Below the pieces are notes generated by a model. The model was not told where the DNA came from, did no database searches, and saw only the letters and a program-made list of their open reading frames with translations. Made by a program: the position numbers and the translations under genes. Shown in pieces: positions 51,816 through 64,000 of a stretch of 64,000 nucleotides of DNA (positions are counted from its first letter, which is position 1; every line of letters begins with the position of its first letter). The stretch is from Seriola aureovittata (Eukaryota > Chordata > Actinopteri > Carangiformes > Carangidae): assembly GCF_021018895.1 (NCBI RefSeq), contig NC_079381.1, positions 12,153,001 through 12,217,000 on the forward strand, in the 5' to 3' direction.

Positions 51816-52880
51816 AATACATCATATTTTTTATGATCTTTCTTTTATAAATATTTTATCATTTTGCAGATGCATGTATTCTCTCAGTTTAAATTATTTT
51901 ATTTGTCATGTATTAGCACACAGATCTGTTTTATTCAGTGTTGTTGCAATTATCAGTAATTTCTACGTTCTGGTGCACACACATATATAGATGTTATATA
52001 TAAAAATGTTTGCAGTAGCCTGGATATCAGGTCGACTGTGCTGTAAACCGCAGAGGAAGAGTAAGTACAACTGATAAACAATGAGAAGCTAAAGCCTGCC
52101 AAACCGTCATTTCAGAGCAGGTGATTGTGACACATGTTGCGGTCCCACACTCGTTATGGTTCCTGCTTCCTGTCAACGCTCAGTCGCCTTGTGAGTTGCG
52201 TCAACTAGACTCTGACATGAGTGGGAACAGGTTATAATCGGCACGGAGGCTTTGTGTCATTTTGTGTGTGGGTTTGTGAAAAAGAACAAGTGCACGGATG
52301 AACAACAGAAAAGGGAGGATGACACATCTTTTCATTCTCTGCATGGCTGTCAACAGTCATGATTCATTAGAGGAAAAAAAAAAAACCACTGAGAAGAGGA
52401 GGTGACCTACATGGCGAGGAAGAGAGAGAGAGAGAGAGAAAGAGGAGAGGGAGCACAGCGCTGGTCCTGGTTTCTATTTATGGTTTGTTTATCTATGCAC
52501 CTCTCAGTGGTTTCCTGCCTCCAACCTCTGCTGAAGATTCACACTGAATGAGAGAGAGATGTACCGAACAGACGGAAGTGGTTTAGCCCATCGCTTTCAC
52601 GTGACGCAGTGAGCCATGCTGGGTGCACAGGCAGACATTTGTTTCTCCCCTTTATTCTTTTTTCCATGAATCTTTTGACATATTTGTAAACGGCACACTC
52701 AAACACACACAGGGCTGGAAGCCAGAATCACTCACAATCTCACCAAATGTGTCTCCAGCACTGCAGTGTCGCAACACTTCTCCCAAAATAGCTTGTGTTT
52801 CTTTCTCATCCTCCTTTACACACAGTGAGGGCAAGGTGTTAACAACAAATATAAAATATCACGTTAGCTTCTTTTAAATC

Positions 52881-52921
52881 TCTTCTCTCTCTCTCTCTGT
52901 CTCTCTGTCTCTCTCTCTCTC
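52881..52921 (+). repeat. (CT)n microsatellite
   Basis: Nearly pure CT tract with GT interruptions. A shorter GA tract lies at about 52421-52441. Confidence 0.9.
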
Positions 52922-53441
52922 TGCTCTTTGTGAAAGCTTTTAGTGATTGTTTGGTCTTTATACATAATGTTTTATTCCTATTTATCTGATGTTATTTTAT
53001 TGTTTTTACGTCCTCTGCACACGTTCTTTTTGACGTGTCTAGTTCTATTTCTTTGTGTAAAGCACATTGCAACATTGTTAAGAAAAGCGCCTATATATAT
53101 TATCACTATATTGTGTAGTGATGTCCTAGTGATATATTTTGGGTGCCACTTTTAGGAAAAGATTTGTTTTGTGTTTAGACACTTTGGAGCACTGGAGCAT
53201 TTGACAACTATGTACGTTATTGCACAAATACAGGTATCAGTGTATATATGGGCAAATTAATAACAAGAAATCGCAGTAGAGAAATGCCAAAGATATATTA
53301 TGGTAAGTTAGAAGCATAAAATGTCTTTATGTTTAAGTTTAAAGAAAAACAACATAATGTTCAGCTTATACATAATTATTATATTTTTTCAAACTCTCAT
53401 ATAATGATATAGCAGCAGCCAGCAAAATCCAGTATCAGATT

Positions 53442-53472
53442 CATATCCTTAAGGGTGAACCTTAAGGATATG
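53442..53472. repeat. Perfect 13-bp inverted repeat with 5-nt loop
   Basis: Arms CATATCCTTAAGG (53442-53454) and CCTTAAGGATATG (53460-53472) are exact reverse complements around GTGAA. No gene end is nearby that would make it a terminator. Confidence 0.9.
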
Positions 53473-53837
53473 GAAATAATCAGCTCCACTTCTCCCAGAT
53501 ATGAAATGCCCAGACACATTTTGTGGACACAAACAGCTTGTGAAAATACTTCCGTCTGATAGTGGAAGGGGTCGAGTTGATAAAGCAACCAGACTGCATG
53601 AGGAGCCTTGGAGCCTGGGGGAGATGAAGCAGCTAAAATTACCCTCTAATTTGGTGACAGTGCTATGAAAAGGGCTGATAACTGATGCAGGCTGCCTGTT
53701 GATGGGCCCGCTTTGGTGCAGCCTCCTCCTAATCGACAGAGCCCTCTCCGATTATGTAAGGAGCTCATCTCTGGCCCAGCCACCATATTAACACAGTGTA
53801 AACTGCTGCAGCTCTCCCACAGTCTTGACATTGTATG

Positions 53838-53839
<2 letters not shown>

Positions 53840-53889
<50 letters not shown>
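53840..53889 (+). repeat. (GT)n microsatellite
   Basis: About 50 bp of uninterrupted GT. Confidence 0.95.
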
Positions 53890-53894
<5 letters not shown>

Positions 53895-54345
53895 GTGCAC
53901 GTACATGTCTCTGTATCCTTTCCCTGTAGAGGAATTATCACACTAATGAAATCATGGCAGGCATTTGACCTCGTCATCACAAGCCAAAGGAGGAAGAGTA
54001 GAGCTGACCACAGAGATGTCAGGGGAGTCTGTCTCAGCAGCAACATTCCTCATACCATTAAACACACACACAGTATAAAGTCTCACACACACATATCCTA
54101 GAACATTCTCGCCTTCAGACATCTCCCCATCACGTTCACGGCACCACCCTTTACATTCCAGTGGACACACAAACAAACAGATAACAAGAAGATAGGAGCC
54201 ACTAAAAGGAGTATTTTTTAAATGTGCACACTGATGGTCAGATTTACTTCTGACTGATTGAACTGACATAAACACACACCTGACCTGAAGAGGACATGCC
54301 TAGAACATTCCTATCCTCTCACACTCCCACTATGTTCCTTCATCG

Positions 54346-54349
<4 letters not shown>

Positions 54350-54379
<30 letters not shown>
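54350..54379 (+). repeat. (CA)n microsatellite
   Basis: About 30 bp of CA. Confidence 0.95.
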
Positions 54380-54380
<1 letters not shown>

Positions 54381-54482
54381 CGGGAGAGCAGGAGAAGGGC
54401 ACCGTGTTCTGAATGAGTCATACAGACCCTGCACATCGGTCTGTCTTCCTACCTGTCTCTCTCTCTTTACTCTCAATGAAAA

Positions 54483-54522
54483 TCTATCTATCTATCTATC
54501 CATCTATCTGTCTATCTATCTT
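54483..54522 (+). repeat. (TCTA)n tetranucleotide microsatellite
   Basis: About ten TCTA units with single substitutions. Confidence 0.9.
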
Positions 54523-57139
54523 TATGCATCTTTATGAGTAGTCTGTTGGCCAGGACAGAACATACGGTCTTGGATCTCTTTGCCCCTACACCACATACCA
54601 GCAGTATGTCAGGTATGCCAGCTATGTTGAGATGTGTATCCACATTCATGCCTCGGCTGGTAAAAAGCATCGTCACATGTCTACTCGGACCTATGCGGGA
54701 TATTATGTTGTGTTTTGATTGCATAACATATTATGACCTTAGCGTGATCTGGGGACAAATCCCCAGATTTAGTGTATGTTTGCTGGCTGCGGCTCCTCTC
54801 TGGGAATCATGGTGTTTGCAGGGCTTCAGTGAAATATTGTGAATAATTCAAAAAGCAGGAGGATGTGCTTCTGTGGCATTTTAACAAATTGAAAATGGTG
54901 TGGTGTTGTATGCATGCAGACGACAGATACATCTAGGTATCTTGCTTGTTTTTATGTTTCTAGTGCTTTATATTTTAATGTTATAGACATAATATATACG
55001 TTTTTTTTTTTTAAATGTCATGCTTTTCTCAATGGGGTTTTGCACACCATCATTGTCTGAACAACGGAACGAACCTCATGCACATATGACGTGCAGTGGG
55101 TTAGTGTCAGGCTGATGAAATACATCTTGATATTTTTTTTTCCTAGAATTAAGATTCACACATGACATTTGGCTCTACGGGATGACTTTACATTTACAGT
55201 CAATCCATCATGCTGTTTGTCATCACTTGCAACACGAGCTACTGTGTAATTGCAGTCTGATGTTTGTAAATTTTACATGGGCAGAAAGCGCTTGCTGAGT
55301 ATGTGGGAAGGTTTTTTAATAATTCTTCCTTCTGTCATTCATGGCAGACATCGGCCATTTTGCCTCGCAATTCATTACAGCCAAGTGCTCTTTGTTCTCT
55401 TTTGTCAATGTAGCTCCCACAGCAACATGGCAGAGCTTGCACACAGGCAGAAAAATAAAAGCAATAACCAGCATCGCTCCGCCTGACACAGACCTCATAG
55501 AAGATTTATGAGGGAAAGCTTCAGCAAATGCCCAGCTCCTCAATAACAACAGTGGCTTGAGTGATTAAGGAGATTGATTTTTCTTTAAAGGAGCCTGTCT
55601 CAGCTCGGGGTTAAGGTGGACTGCGTTGTTGATGTCGTGTGAGCCCGAGAGGGGACTCATCAGTGAGATAGAGGTGAGGTGGCCAAAATGTTTGGGCTGT
55701 GTGAGATGGAGAGGCTTTAGCTTGCTGCCTCGCATGTGGGAGGGGTGCAGCTCAGGAGCAGCAGTTATGCAATCGCAGCATGGTGTGCCCAGCACTCTCA
55801 CTGCAGCGCCAATGTATGGCCAATATAGAGATGCCTTAGTGCTGCTGACAACTACAGAACAGGCCATTCTTGCCCTGTCCCTATAACCCCCCCACCCCAC
55901 CCCCCCTGCACCCACTGTCTGTCTGTCTGTGCAGAGGTCTGTCAAATGTCATATCTGCCGGAGACATGATACCCACAAATACCATCTACACGCAAACTCA
56001 AACATCACTGTGGTCTGAGCAGATAAGCAAGCGTGCAGGTGTTTGTGGGCATATATGTTTCCATTCATGCTTCTGTGTCTGTGTGTTTGCAAAATGGACG
56101 GCCATGATGCAACAACCATGTAAATCCCAACTCAGCGTAACAAAGCAAAAGGCAAAAACCACCGCTGTCTATTGTGTTCTTGCACAAAGAGAGATAAAAA
56201 GAAGAGAGCCCACACAGAGGAGCCCAATCTCGCACATCTGGAACATACAGCTCACACAGGTGCAGAGTATGAAGATAAACACACAGGAAAATCTTCACCA
56301 TGAAACAGATGCAAAGCCCTCTCTCATCCTCACCTGTCTGCTTACGCACTTGTCTTATTCCAGTCCTTTCTCCAGTCCTCCTGTCTCCTCTTCCAGTTTT
56401 TGCCGATGTTGACGTTGTTGATGCTGCTCTGCGAAGATAAACCAAGCCGCTCAGTCTCTTTGTTCAAGCGATGTCTCACCAGAGGGAGGATGCTCTCTCC
56501 TGTCCATATGACTCTGGCAGCATGAACGACAAGCAGCAGTGAGGGGAGGAAAAAGATGGAGGAGATGTAAGATGGAGGAAGCTGTTGCAAGGTGGATGCG
56601 TCATGTGTCGGGCTGCTTTCGTTGAGCTCCGCATCCCTCGTTCCTCTCCTGCTCTCCCCTCTGGTACCTTTGTCCTTCACTCTCCCACCCTTGCTCCTTC
56701 TCTGACGAGCTGTGGCTGAGCGTCTCCCTCTGGTATTTCTTTCTCCATCCCTCTGTGTCTCTCTCTCTCTTCCTAAGCCTCTCAAATTATTCAGCTTATT
56801 ATGGGTAGTGACCTGAGTATCTGTGCTGTGCTCCTCTGTGTGCACGTCCCCTTCTCTTCCTTTCTGCCCGTCTCTTTCCTCTGGTCTTCAGGTAAAGCTC
56901 CCTTCTTCTTCGTTCCCTCTCCTCTGCTGTTACCTCTCCTCTCGACTCAGCTACCGTTCATTACTCCTCTTTCTTCTCCTCTGTCTGCTTCAGTCAGTGC
57001 GCCTCACAGTCACACATGCGCAGTGTTTTCACACATACATGCACACGCCCATGCACACACACTCTCCCTCTCTGTCTCTGTGCTTCTGGCACCCTCCTTA
57101 TGCATGAGGCTTGTTTTGCCTGGCCACCGCCTCCTCCCT

Positions 57140-57246
57140 CTCTCCTTCTCTCTCTCCCTCTCTCTCTCTCTCACTCTCTCTCTCTGTCACACACACACAC
57201 ACACACACTCACACACACACACACACACTCCCTCTCTCTCTCTCGT
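57140..57246 (+). repeat. Compound CT/CA low-complexity cluster
   Basis: A CT tract passes into CA and back to CT. It accounts for the apparent open frames on the plus strand here, which encode only Ser/Leu- and Thr/His-rich low-complexity peptide. Confidence 0.9.
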
Positions 57247-60200
57247 CCACTCTCTCTCGCTGCAGCACACACTGCAGTGCCTCTGCAGGCAGGATCACGT
57301 TTTCTAGTTGCCAGAGAAAATATTTCAACCAATGAGGAACGTTAACAATGCTGCCCACCCTCCACAACCCCCCCATCTAAAACACAGATACTCACACATG
57401 CACACACACACATGAACACGCACATACACTCACACATTTGTACACAAACATGCACACATTCCTCAGAGATATGAAAGCTTTGCACAGAGAGCCATGAATC
57501 ACACTTATACACTACATGCAATATTAATACAAACACACACACAGGTAAGTACACCAGCCAGACACACAGGAAATACAGGAAGCTGGAGCAAATATCTCTA
57601 ATCTACACAGTGCAGCCCATCTGAGAAGGGAAAATAAAGCATCAATTCACTCACAAATGAATTTTCTATCAGGATGCTGACCGGAAACTTAGCAAAAACA
57701 GACCCATCATAATCAGCACTGGCCACAAACATCTCATTCATGTTTGTCAAGTGCAGAAATGGATTCCTACAGGCACAGCCTCAAAGCAAAAATGTCAATA
57801 ATATAGCAGAGAGGTGTTATTTGCATTCATTCCTCCTTGACTTGACTGCTAAATCTGACACTGCTCAGCGTCTGTAAATTCACTCAGTGACATGAAGGCA
57901 GCATCCTAAGCTCCCTCCACAGATACAGCACCATACAGTGATGTTGCATAACTAGGATTTTAATAAGTTTTGTATCTGCTCGAGCCTTCATGCCGACCAA
58001 TAAATAATCCTCACATCAAAATGGAAAAAAAAAAATGATGTGATTTTTCAGTCGGTGTAAGATGTTTGAGCTTACATAATATGGACATCAAATGCATAAT
58101 GTGATGAGAGGCAATGCAGCAATAAGTCACAGCTTATAACAGAAAATAGTTACATTGCTCCAGTTTGAAGACATTAGTTGGTACTGTAATTTCAGTTCCA
58201 TAAACTTACTGTTCTCTAGATCTTCAGACTTCTCAGAAGTCAGAAGTTTGTGAAAGAGCCACAGAATGTACTGAGTGCATCACTGATGCAATCTACGTTC
58301 CTCAAACTGTGGCTTTTTGCTGTGCAGTTTTCTGTTACTTACTTTTACTTATCATTTCTTTTACCCAGAAGCCTGTTTTTAGGAAAATGGATGTGCATAT
58401 CATGTTGAAAGTCCATGGAAACAGATATATATCTATAACATTAAATATTCATGACTAGTGCTGGGAAGTAATAATTACTTAGTAACAGGTTTTCTGAATA
58501 ACAACAGAGATAAAAGTAACACTTTATAGCATTAATGATCAGTATTAATAAATGGAATACACTATAATGCAGTAATAAGTGTTTATTATTTATTGTATTT
58601 GCGCTATAAGCTATAAGGCCTCCTGTATAGAGAAATAATGAATGTTACAGCACAGGTGTAATAATGTTAAATGTCTTCATAGGAGAAGTTTCATTTCCTG
58701 ACTTGTACTGAACATTAATGAACATAATGTTCATTGCTGAATTCAACTACATTAAAGTGTGTTTTAAAAATATTAATTTTAAACAAGTCATATAATGTAT
58801 ACATGCTAAACAGGGGAACTGAAGTGTTTCCGGGAATACAATTAAATATTGCGCAACTGCATTACATTTACTAATCCCAGTGACTAGGCGTGACTTTAAC
58901 ATTACGGGTTACATTCAGCGTTACAATTTTACCGCAAGTTTGACGATGATGAGTTTTCTCAGTTTCGTGTTGCAGTGAAAGTGCTTGTAGGAGAAACGGG
59001 CCTCCAGGTCAGAGCTGACCAATGACACGGAGTGACTCACCTGGCTTTGTTCAGTTGGAGGATGAGTGAACCCCGTGGCTTTGCAGTCAGGACAGGAGTT
59101 CCGGAGAGATAGAGCAAGTGTTAAGCTAGCTGCTAGTGGTCAGTGTAATCCTCCATCTGAAATGCTTGTTTTACTAATTCACAGTGCCTCGTTAAAGAAA
59201 CACAGGTCTTCGATTTTTCTCAATGTGAAATCAATCAGTATAGATCATATCATAATAAACCCACTGACATGAGTAACCTATTAAAAATACTGGCGTGCAA
59301 CTACTGTAAGAGATGAGAGAAGCACTTGCAGCTTGTTTAAAAATAAACCAAGACCTAGAACGTTGTTATTATAAATGTTTTTTTTTAAATGCCAGTGAAC
59401 CGAAACATTAAAAAAATGTCTGTGTAGGACAGTCCTTGAATTGTTTGAGTTGTTTTCCTCCTTTTGTCTGAAGAGGTGAAATGCAGTAACTAGATGTACC
59501 TGAAGACCTATATAATTGTAGTTGCCGGGACAATGAGACCTGTCACATGCCCAACATGCCCAACATGTCGTGAAGCATGCTTCTTTCAACAAGACCTGAT
59601 TTCCACTTCAGCTGCATTGTTGAAATACTCTGCAATATAAATGCTATTTAGGTACACAAGCATTAGCATCAAATATCCTTAAAGTACCAAAAATAAAAGT
59701 ACTCATCATAATGACCCATTTCAGGATAATTTATTACATTATATTGTGAGATTACAATTGTTTATGCATTAATGTAAACATCACTTTAATATTACAGCTG
59801 GTAAAGGCAGAGCTAATCTAACTACTTTATATGCTCGTTGGAAGCTCAGTCTGTTAAAGCCAAACTAACCAAATGCAGCCCAAGTAGCTTTCCCAGTAAA
59901 AGGGATTAAACAGTTTAAACTGTCTTGTTGCATGGTGTAAAGTTGCACTTTGACCTTTGTAATGAGGCTCTTGTACCAGTAGGAGGCCATCTTGCGTTTG
60001 TTTTGTGTCCTTGTGTTTTTCATAGACTGTGCGGTGCTTTTACATGTTTTTCAAGATTCAGCTGGAGCTCGTACCTAAATCTTGATTGTGAAAGTTGCTT
60101 CTTTTCAGACAGACGATGGACTGTTTCACACTCATTACATCACACAGCTCACACAATATTGTACGTCTGTACAGGTTCATGGAATCTAACACAGTAGTCC

Positions 60201-60249
60201 AGCAACTTTTATGCACTTATCCTGTTAAATAGTTGAGATAGATAGATTG

Positions 60250-60314
60250 TTCATCATCATCATCATCATCATCATAATCATCATCATCATCATCATCATA
60301 ATCACCATCATCAT
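60250..60314 (+). repeat. (ATC)n trinucleotide microsatellite
   Basis: About 20 ATC units with ATA and ACC variants. Confidence 0.95.
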
Positions 60315-60949
60315 TCTTTAACAAAGCTTACAAAGAACATACAGTACAAAAGACATGGCATATTCAAAACAAAGTATAAAATTACTTTATTATTATTAAA
60401 AGAAATTATCATCCACTATTCTATCACAAATTTTCATCACAGAGGGTAAATGTGCCTGACAGATAGGATGCTACATTAAAACCAAAGTAATGTCTTCTGA
60501 CTACGGTACGTTTCACTTAGTCACGGCGTGGCTCAACAAAATCACTGCTGGACAAACAGATATAAAGTGATATGCAGCTGATGGAGAATTAGGCAGGGAT
60601 ATAGAGTATGGACAAGGGCCATTTGCAAGGAACAAAACATGTAAGTCCAAGGCAGAAATAATAAATGATTTTAACAGCGGTGCTCATATTCAAGGCTACA
60701 TTTGTGCTATTCACTCACACATTAACCACAGAGTTAGTGATAAAAGATAATAAATTCATCGTAACGGGAATGATTTACAAGTCCTGTGGTAAATTAAAAA
60801 GTGACGTGTGTAGGTTATCAGCATTTATTTACTGTAGGCACATTAAAGATAGTTTAAATTGCATTTACATTTATCTTTAATCATTGGACCTTGAAGTAAG
60901 TATTAATACTAAATCTGTTCAATAAGGTGCAGTACAAGGAGATCAGGTA

Positions 60950-61720
60950 GAGAAGTGCCCCCAAAGTGCACAGTAAATGCTAGTTAGGCATGTTAGGATA
61001 TTAGCAGAGAGATGCTCTCAGAAGAGATGAGTCTTCAAGAGGGTCTTGAGAGGGACGCCCCAGCTCTGATGGCATTCAGTAGCTTGTTCCACCACAAACA
61101 AGAACAATCTGGACTACAATTGCCTTGTGTGCAGGGATGGCAATGCCGGACAACATTCACTGGAGGAATGCAGTTGCCGCGAAGGAGCATGAGGCTGTAT
61201 GACTGAGTTTAAGCAGATGGGTACAGACCCAGAAGTCACTCTGTAGGCAAGCATTAGTGACTTGAATTTGATACTGGTGGCCATGGGTAGCCAGTTTAGG
61301 TCAGTGAGCAGCAGAGTGACATGTGGCCTCTTTGGCTGATCAAAGACCAGACGTGCTCATGCCTCTGGACCATCTTGCAGGGGTTCACTGCATGTGAAGG
61401 GAGGCCTGCCAGAAGGGCACTGTAGAAGTCGCGATGAGAGATAACTATGGCCTATACCAAGAGCTGGGTGACATACTGAGTCAGATAAGGCCTGATTTTC
61501 CTCATGTTGTATGTTACAAAGCGGCACAACCAGGAGACAAATGCAACATGGTCAGGAGGGATAGCTGGTTATCAAACAGGGTTCTCGTGACCTTGGTTGG
61601 GGTGAGAGATGAAGAGACGATTTTGGTATTATGATGAAGTGATTGGTTGGCCGGGGTGACCAAGAGTTCATTCACAGAGGTTTAGACGAAGGTGGCGTTC
61701 CTTCATCCATGTGGATGTCT
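60950..61720 (-). mobile_element. Decayed teleost retroelement-like repeat
   Basis: The plus-strand text (GATGCTCTCAGAAGAGATGA, TAGCTTGTTCCACCAC, GACTTGAATTTGATACTGGT, GCCTGCCAGAAGGGCACTGT) is of a kind I recall as a high-copy fish repeat. On the minus strand around 61400-61510 a broken frame reads IRPYLTQYVTQLLV, stop, AIVIS, then SALLAGLP. This resembles the segment after the reverse-transcriptase core in fish non-LTR elements (typically QLLVQ.LVIS.LDYCN.LLAGLP). It has stop codons and substitutions and no intact ORF. Element class and ends are uncertain. Confidence 0.5.
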
Positions 61721-62652
61721 GAGAGAATTTACCTCAGTAAGAGCAGATTTAAGCAGAAATGTGATGTGTAGTAGAATAAACAGCAAACCAGTGTCTTACA
61801 TTTTCAGCAGGAATGACAGTGAACCACCAGAGGGAAGTAAAGAGAGTCAGACAGTGACTGAGTAATTCACAGCCCTTTTTCCCTGAGATGTTTTTATTCA
61901 TTAACGCCTAAAACAACATACAGCAAAGTGCATAGATTTAAGAAGTGACAGCACTCATGGACTTTGAGCACACACACAACACAAGGTTTAGGTAGAATGA
62001 GGTAGCAAATACATTAATTAAAATCTTACAGGTAATTTACTGGCATGTCTTTTATCACTTGATCTCTCTTTTTTCATGATTTAAGGCAGCAAGCTTTCCA
62101 CGGTTAGTGCAGCATGGTGAACGTGAAGGCAGCGTGAGTCATCCTTCAGCTTCATTCATGAGCTGTTTTCCAGAGCCACCCTTGCCCTCTCTCATTATGC
62201 TTACACAACAGTAAAGACAAGAAAGAAAACTCACAGTTAAGACTGGAGGAGCTACAGTTGTGCAGGGGGTCAGGTCAGTGTGTAGCATACTGATGTGTGA
62301 ATATTTATGCACAATATTAATACGTTTTAAATGCAATACATGTTAATATTTATAGTATGGTTTACTGATTAATTCAGCAGCACAAAATACCAGGAAAAGT
62401 TAACCGTTAAAAATCATTAAAAAAAAGAATCATATAATATTTTCAGCGTTTTAGACAGTCACTTACTTAGCAAAAATATATTTTATGTTCTGGGGGAGTT
62501 CAGTAGCCATACAAGAGTATAGAAAGGTCTGCAAGTGCATTATCTTATTTTAGTGGGTTGTGTCTCCTGTCTGGTTTGTTTGGTTATAAATTACATTCAT
62601 GTAAAATCCTGTCATCCTGTGTTCGAGAGCAACCGGAGTCAGTCGAGTTTCT

Positions 62653-62905
62653 TTAACCGAAAAAGCCATGGCAGAAAACAGCCACACACAGGAGGATGAT
62701 CGCGTTGACGTTGACAACATTCCTCCACAGAGGCACCTCAGTGGTGTCTGTGAGCTTTTTCTGCAGCTCCGCCTCCTCGTCTGGAGTCAGCTTGGGGGCT
62801 TTTTTCTGCTCCAGGCCACAGAAGCACATCACTGCCTTCTTGCACAAGCCTGGCTCCTCCTCTGGCTCTGTGATGGAAGAGACAAGAACGATGAGGAAAA
62901 TCTGC

Positions 62906-62957
<52 letters not shown>

Positions 62958-63451
62958 ATACTGGAGTGCACCCATCTATGTATATACTGTATACTGTCAG
63001 CTGATTACCTTCTATTTCCATATGGTCGTGGTTATCAACCCAGTCATCCTGTTCAAGGTCCACCCTCTCCTCCGTGCGGTTCCTCAGGCTCCAGCAAAGT
63101 CGATACAACTAGACAAACAACACATTGCATGGGTCGAAACAAAATATTTATGACGTCAGTCATGGCAGTTTCTTCCAGTGAATGGTTTGTGGAAATTAAT
63201 TTTTTATCCAGACTTATCTCACAGTAATCACGTACATGCTTGTCATCGACGGGTTTGGTCATGAGAGAAATTCCCAGGATGATGATACAGGAGACAACGA
63301 ACAGGATGATGGAGAAGTAGAGGTAGTGGACTCCACATATGATGGTGGGACAGTTACTGGGATTAACACAGCTTCCTGTCCCATAAGCAAACTCAGCTAT
63401 CATCCTGGACAGGCCAATAAAAAGGCCAATAATGAGGCCATAAAATGCACC
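62653..63451 (-). CDS. slc5a1: SLC5A sodium/glucose cotransporter, last three exons (partial)
   Basis: Exons in transcript order: 63451-63236, 63108-63009 and 62867-62653, giving the last 176 codons plus stop; the 5' part lies beyond the window. SGLT proteins couple Na+ and sugar uptake at the apical membrane of gut and kidney. Diagnostic blocks are [41 protein letters not shown], a membrane segment [27 protein letters not shown] followed by [36 protein letters not shown], and [20 protein letters not shown] with the final membrane helix ending CHGFFG. These fit SGLT1 better than SGLT2, SAAT1 or SGLT4 as I remember them, so slc5a1 is preferred. The exact paralogue is not proven. Introns are 127 and 141 bp; the second is largely a GT/CA microsatellite. 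The next upstream exon was not identified with confidence. Confidence 0.82.
62907..62956 (+). repeat. (GT)n microsatellite inside the last slc5a1 intron
   Basis: About 48 bp of GT within a 141-bp intron. In the transcript it is a CA tract about 40 nt before the last acceptor. Confidence 0.95.
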
Positions 63452-64000
63452 CTGAGGAAGGAAAGAAACAATTATTGTGATTACAGTGATTGTATGAAGT
63501 GTAGAAAATGTGGTGCTTTCTTGCTAAGATTTAGATGTGACAATTAATACTGATACGTAGAATGCTAACATATGAAACATGCACCATGTAAAAATATTAT
63601 CATAGAGTGCCGAAGGAATCGTGTTTGTGTAGGCCAACTCGGAAGATAGCATCTCCCTGGTTCCCTCAACAAAAAGCCAATGGAATTTTTACATTGGCTT
63701 TTTGATTATTGAAAAAAAAAATCTCTGTGACAAACAAAAGTTTATGATACCTACACATTTTGTTCAGCAAGATCATTTTCACAAATGTACACCAATTTTA
63801 TGATTTTTGAAGCCTAAATACAATTGCCATGAGTAAAAAACCTATGTTGGGCTATAAACAAACTACACCACGGTCGCGTGACTTCAATGTCACCACTCCT
63901 AAACTTTCAACTCGTAGTTTGATTTAGCTCTTACCTCTTCTACAAAAGCCCATCCTCTTAAAAAGTAATAGTTTGCAAATGTATAAATACAACAAGGCTG

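Larger units (their letters stand above)
50000..62640. other. 12.6-kb repeat-rich intergenic region, no gene supported
   Basis: Between rnf208 and the SLC5A gene I found no exon with recognisable protein content. The region carries many microsatellites, a foldback repeat remnant (51595-51815), a decayed retroelement-like repeat (60950-61720) and low-complexity CT/CA clusters (56850-57250). The 5' noncoding exon of rnf208 must lie in its left part; a possible donor (GTAAGC on the minus strand) occurs near 50187. Long open frames at 50531-51010 and 56342-56845 on the minus strand match nothing I know and look like chance. Confidence 0.45.

Noticed and set aside
53442..53472. Bacterial-type rho-independent terminator
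   Set aside because: The hairpin has no T-run after it and the DNA is clearly vertebrate.
56342..56845. 167-codon minus-strand open frame
   Set aside because: Rich in Arg/Glu/Thr low complexity, matches no family I know, lies next to CT/CA clusters and has no convincing exon-intron pattern.
56801..57345. Several overlapping plus-strand frames of 74-168 codons
   Set aside because: They translate CT and CA repeats into Ser/Leu and Thr/His runs and do not resemble a gene.
63931..64000. Possible further upstream slc5a1 exon at the right edge (donor GTAAGAG on the minus strand)
   Set aside because: The frame that would fit phase 0 reads ..RGWAFVEE and does not resemble the expected FWKRVNEQ-type sequence before GAFYG, and I saw no good acceptor. 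Left uncalled.

Overview
This is vertebrate nuclear DNA, almost certainly from a ray-finned (teleost, probably percomorph) fish. Genes are split by GT-AG introns, microsatellites of the GT, GA, GATA and ATC types are frequent, teleost-type interspersed repeats lie in the introns, and the conceptual proteins match vertebrate families. I found no prokaryotic operon, phage, CRISPR array or rRNA, and no tRNA that I could support. Exon joins were made by hand from splice sites and reading-frame phase. Every complete gene closes to a whole number of codons.

Layout from left to right. Positions 1-6876 are intron of a minus-strand gene whose first coding exon (6877-6912) has the start of ankycorbin/RAI14. 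Its probable 5' noncoding exon and promoter lie at 8464-8765. An intergenic gap of about 2.9 kb follows. Plus-strand scarb2 (LIMP-2) is complete in 12 exons (11904-21560) with its 3' UTR. About 1 kb beyond it is plus-strand leap2 (three exons, 24051-24845). Plus-strand rusc2 has nine coding exons (30027-37091). Convergent to it is minus-strand cimip2b/fam166b (six exons, 41932-38886). Next comes a plus-strand gene of six coding exons (44074-48002) that looks like the C8orf58 family, convergent with minus-strand rnf208 (49829-49053). After about 12.5 kb of repeat-rich intergenic DNA, the window ends with the last three exons of a minus-strand SLC5A sodium/glucose cotransporter (63451-62653), best matching slc5a1.

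These genes do not form one pathway. They cover lysosomal enzyme sorting (scarb2), a secreted liver peptide (leap2), RUN-domain trafficking (rusc2), a ciliary microtubule inner protein (cimip2b), a RING E3 ligase (rnf208), glucose uptake (slc5a1) and an actin-associated ankyrin-repeat protein (rai14). From memory, RUSC2 and FAM166B are also neighbours on human 9p13, so that pair looks like conserved synteny.

I did not find a new biological system. The observations most worth checking are a RUSC2 model without its C-terminal SH3 domain, upstream ORFs that overlap the start codons of rusc2 and rai14, a CaaX-like end on RNF208, a 22-bp perfect palindrome centred on a CRE, weak or competing splice donors in cimip2b and scarb2, and a repeat family present in opposite orientations in two introns.
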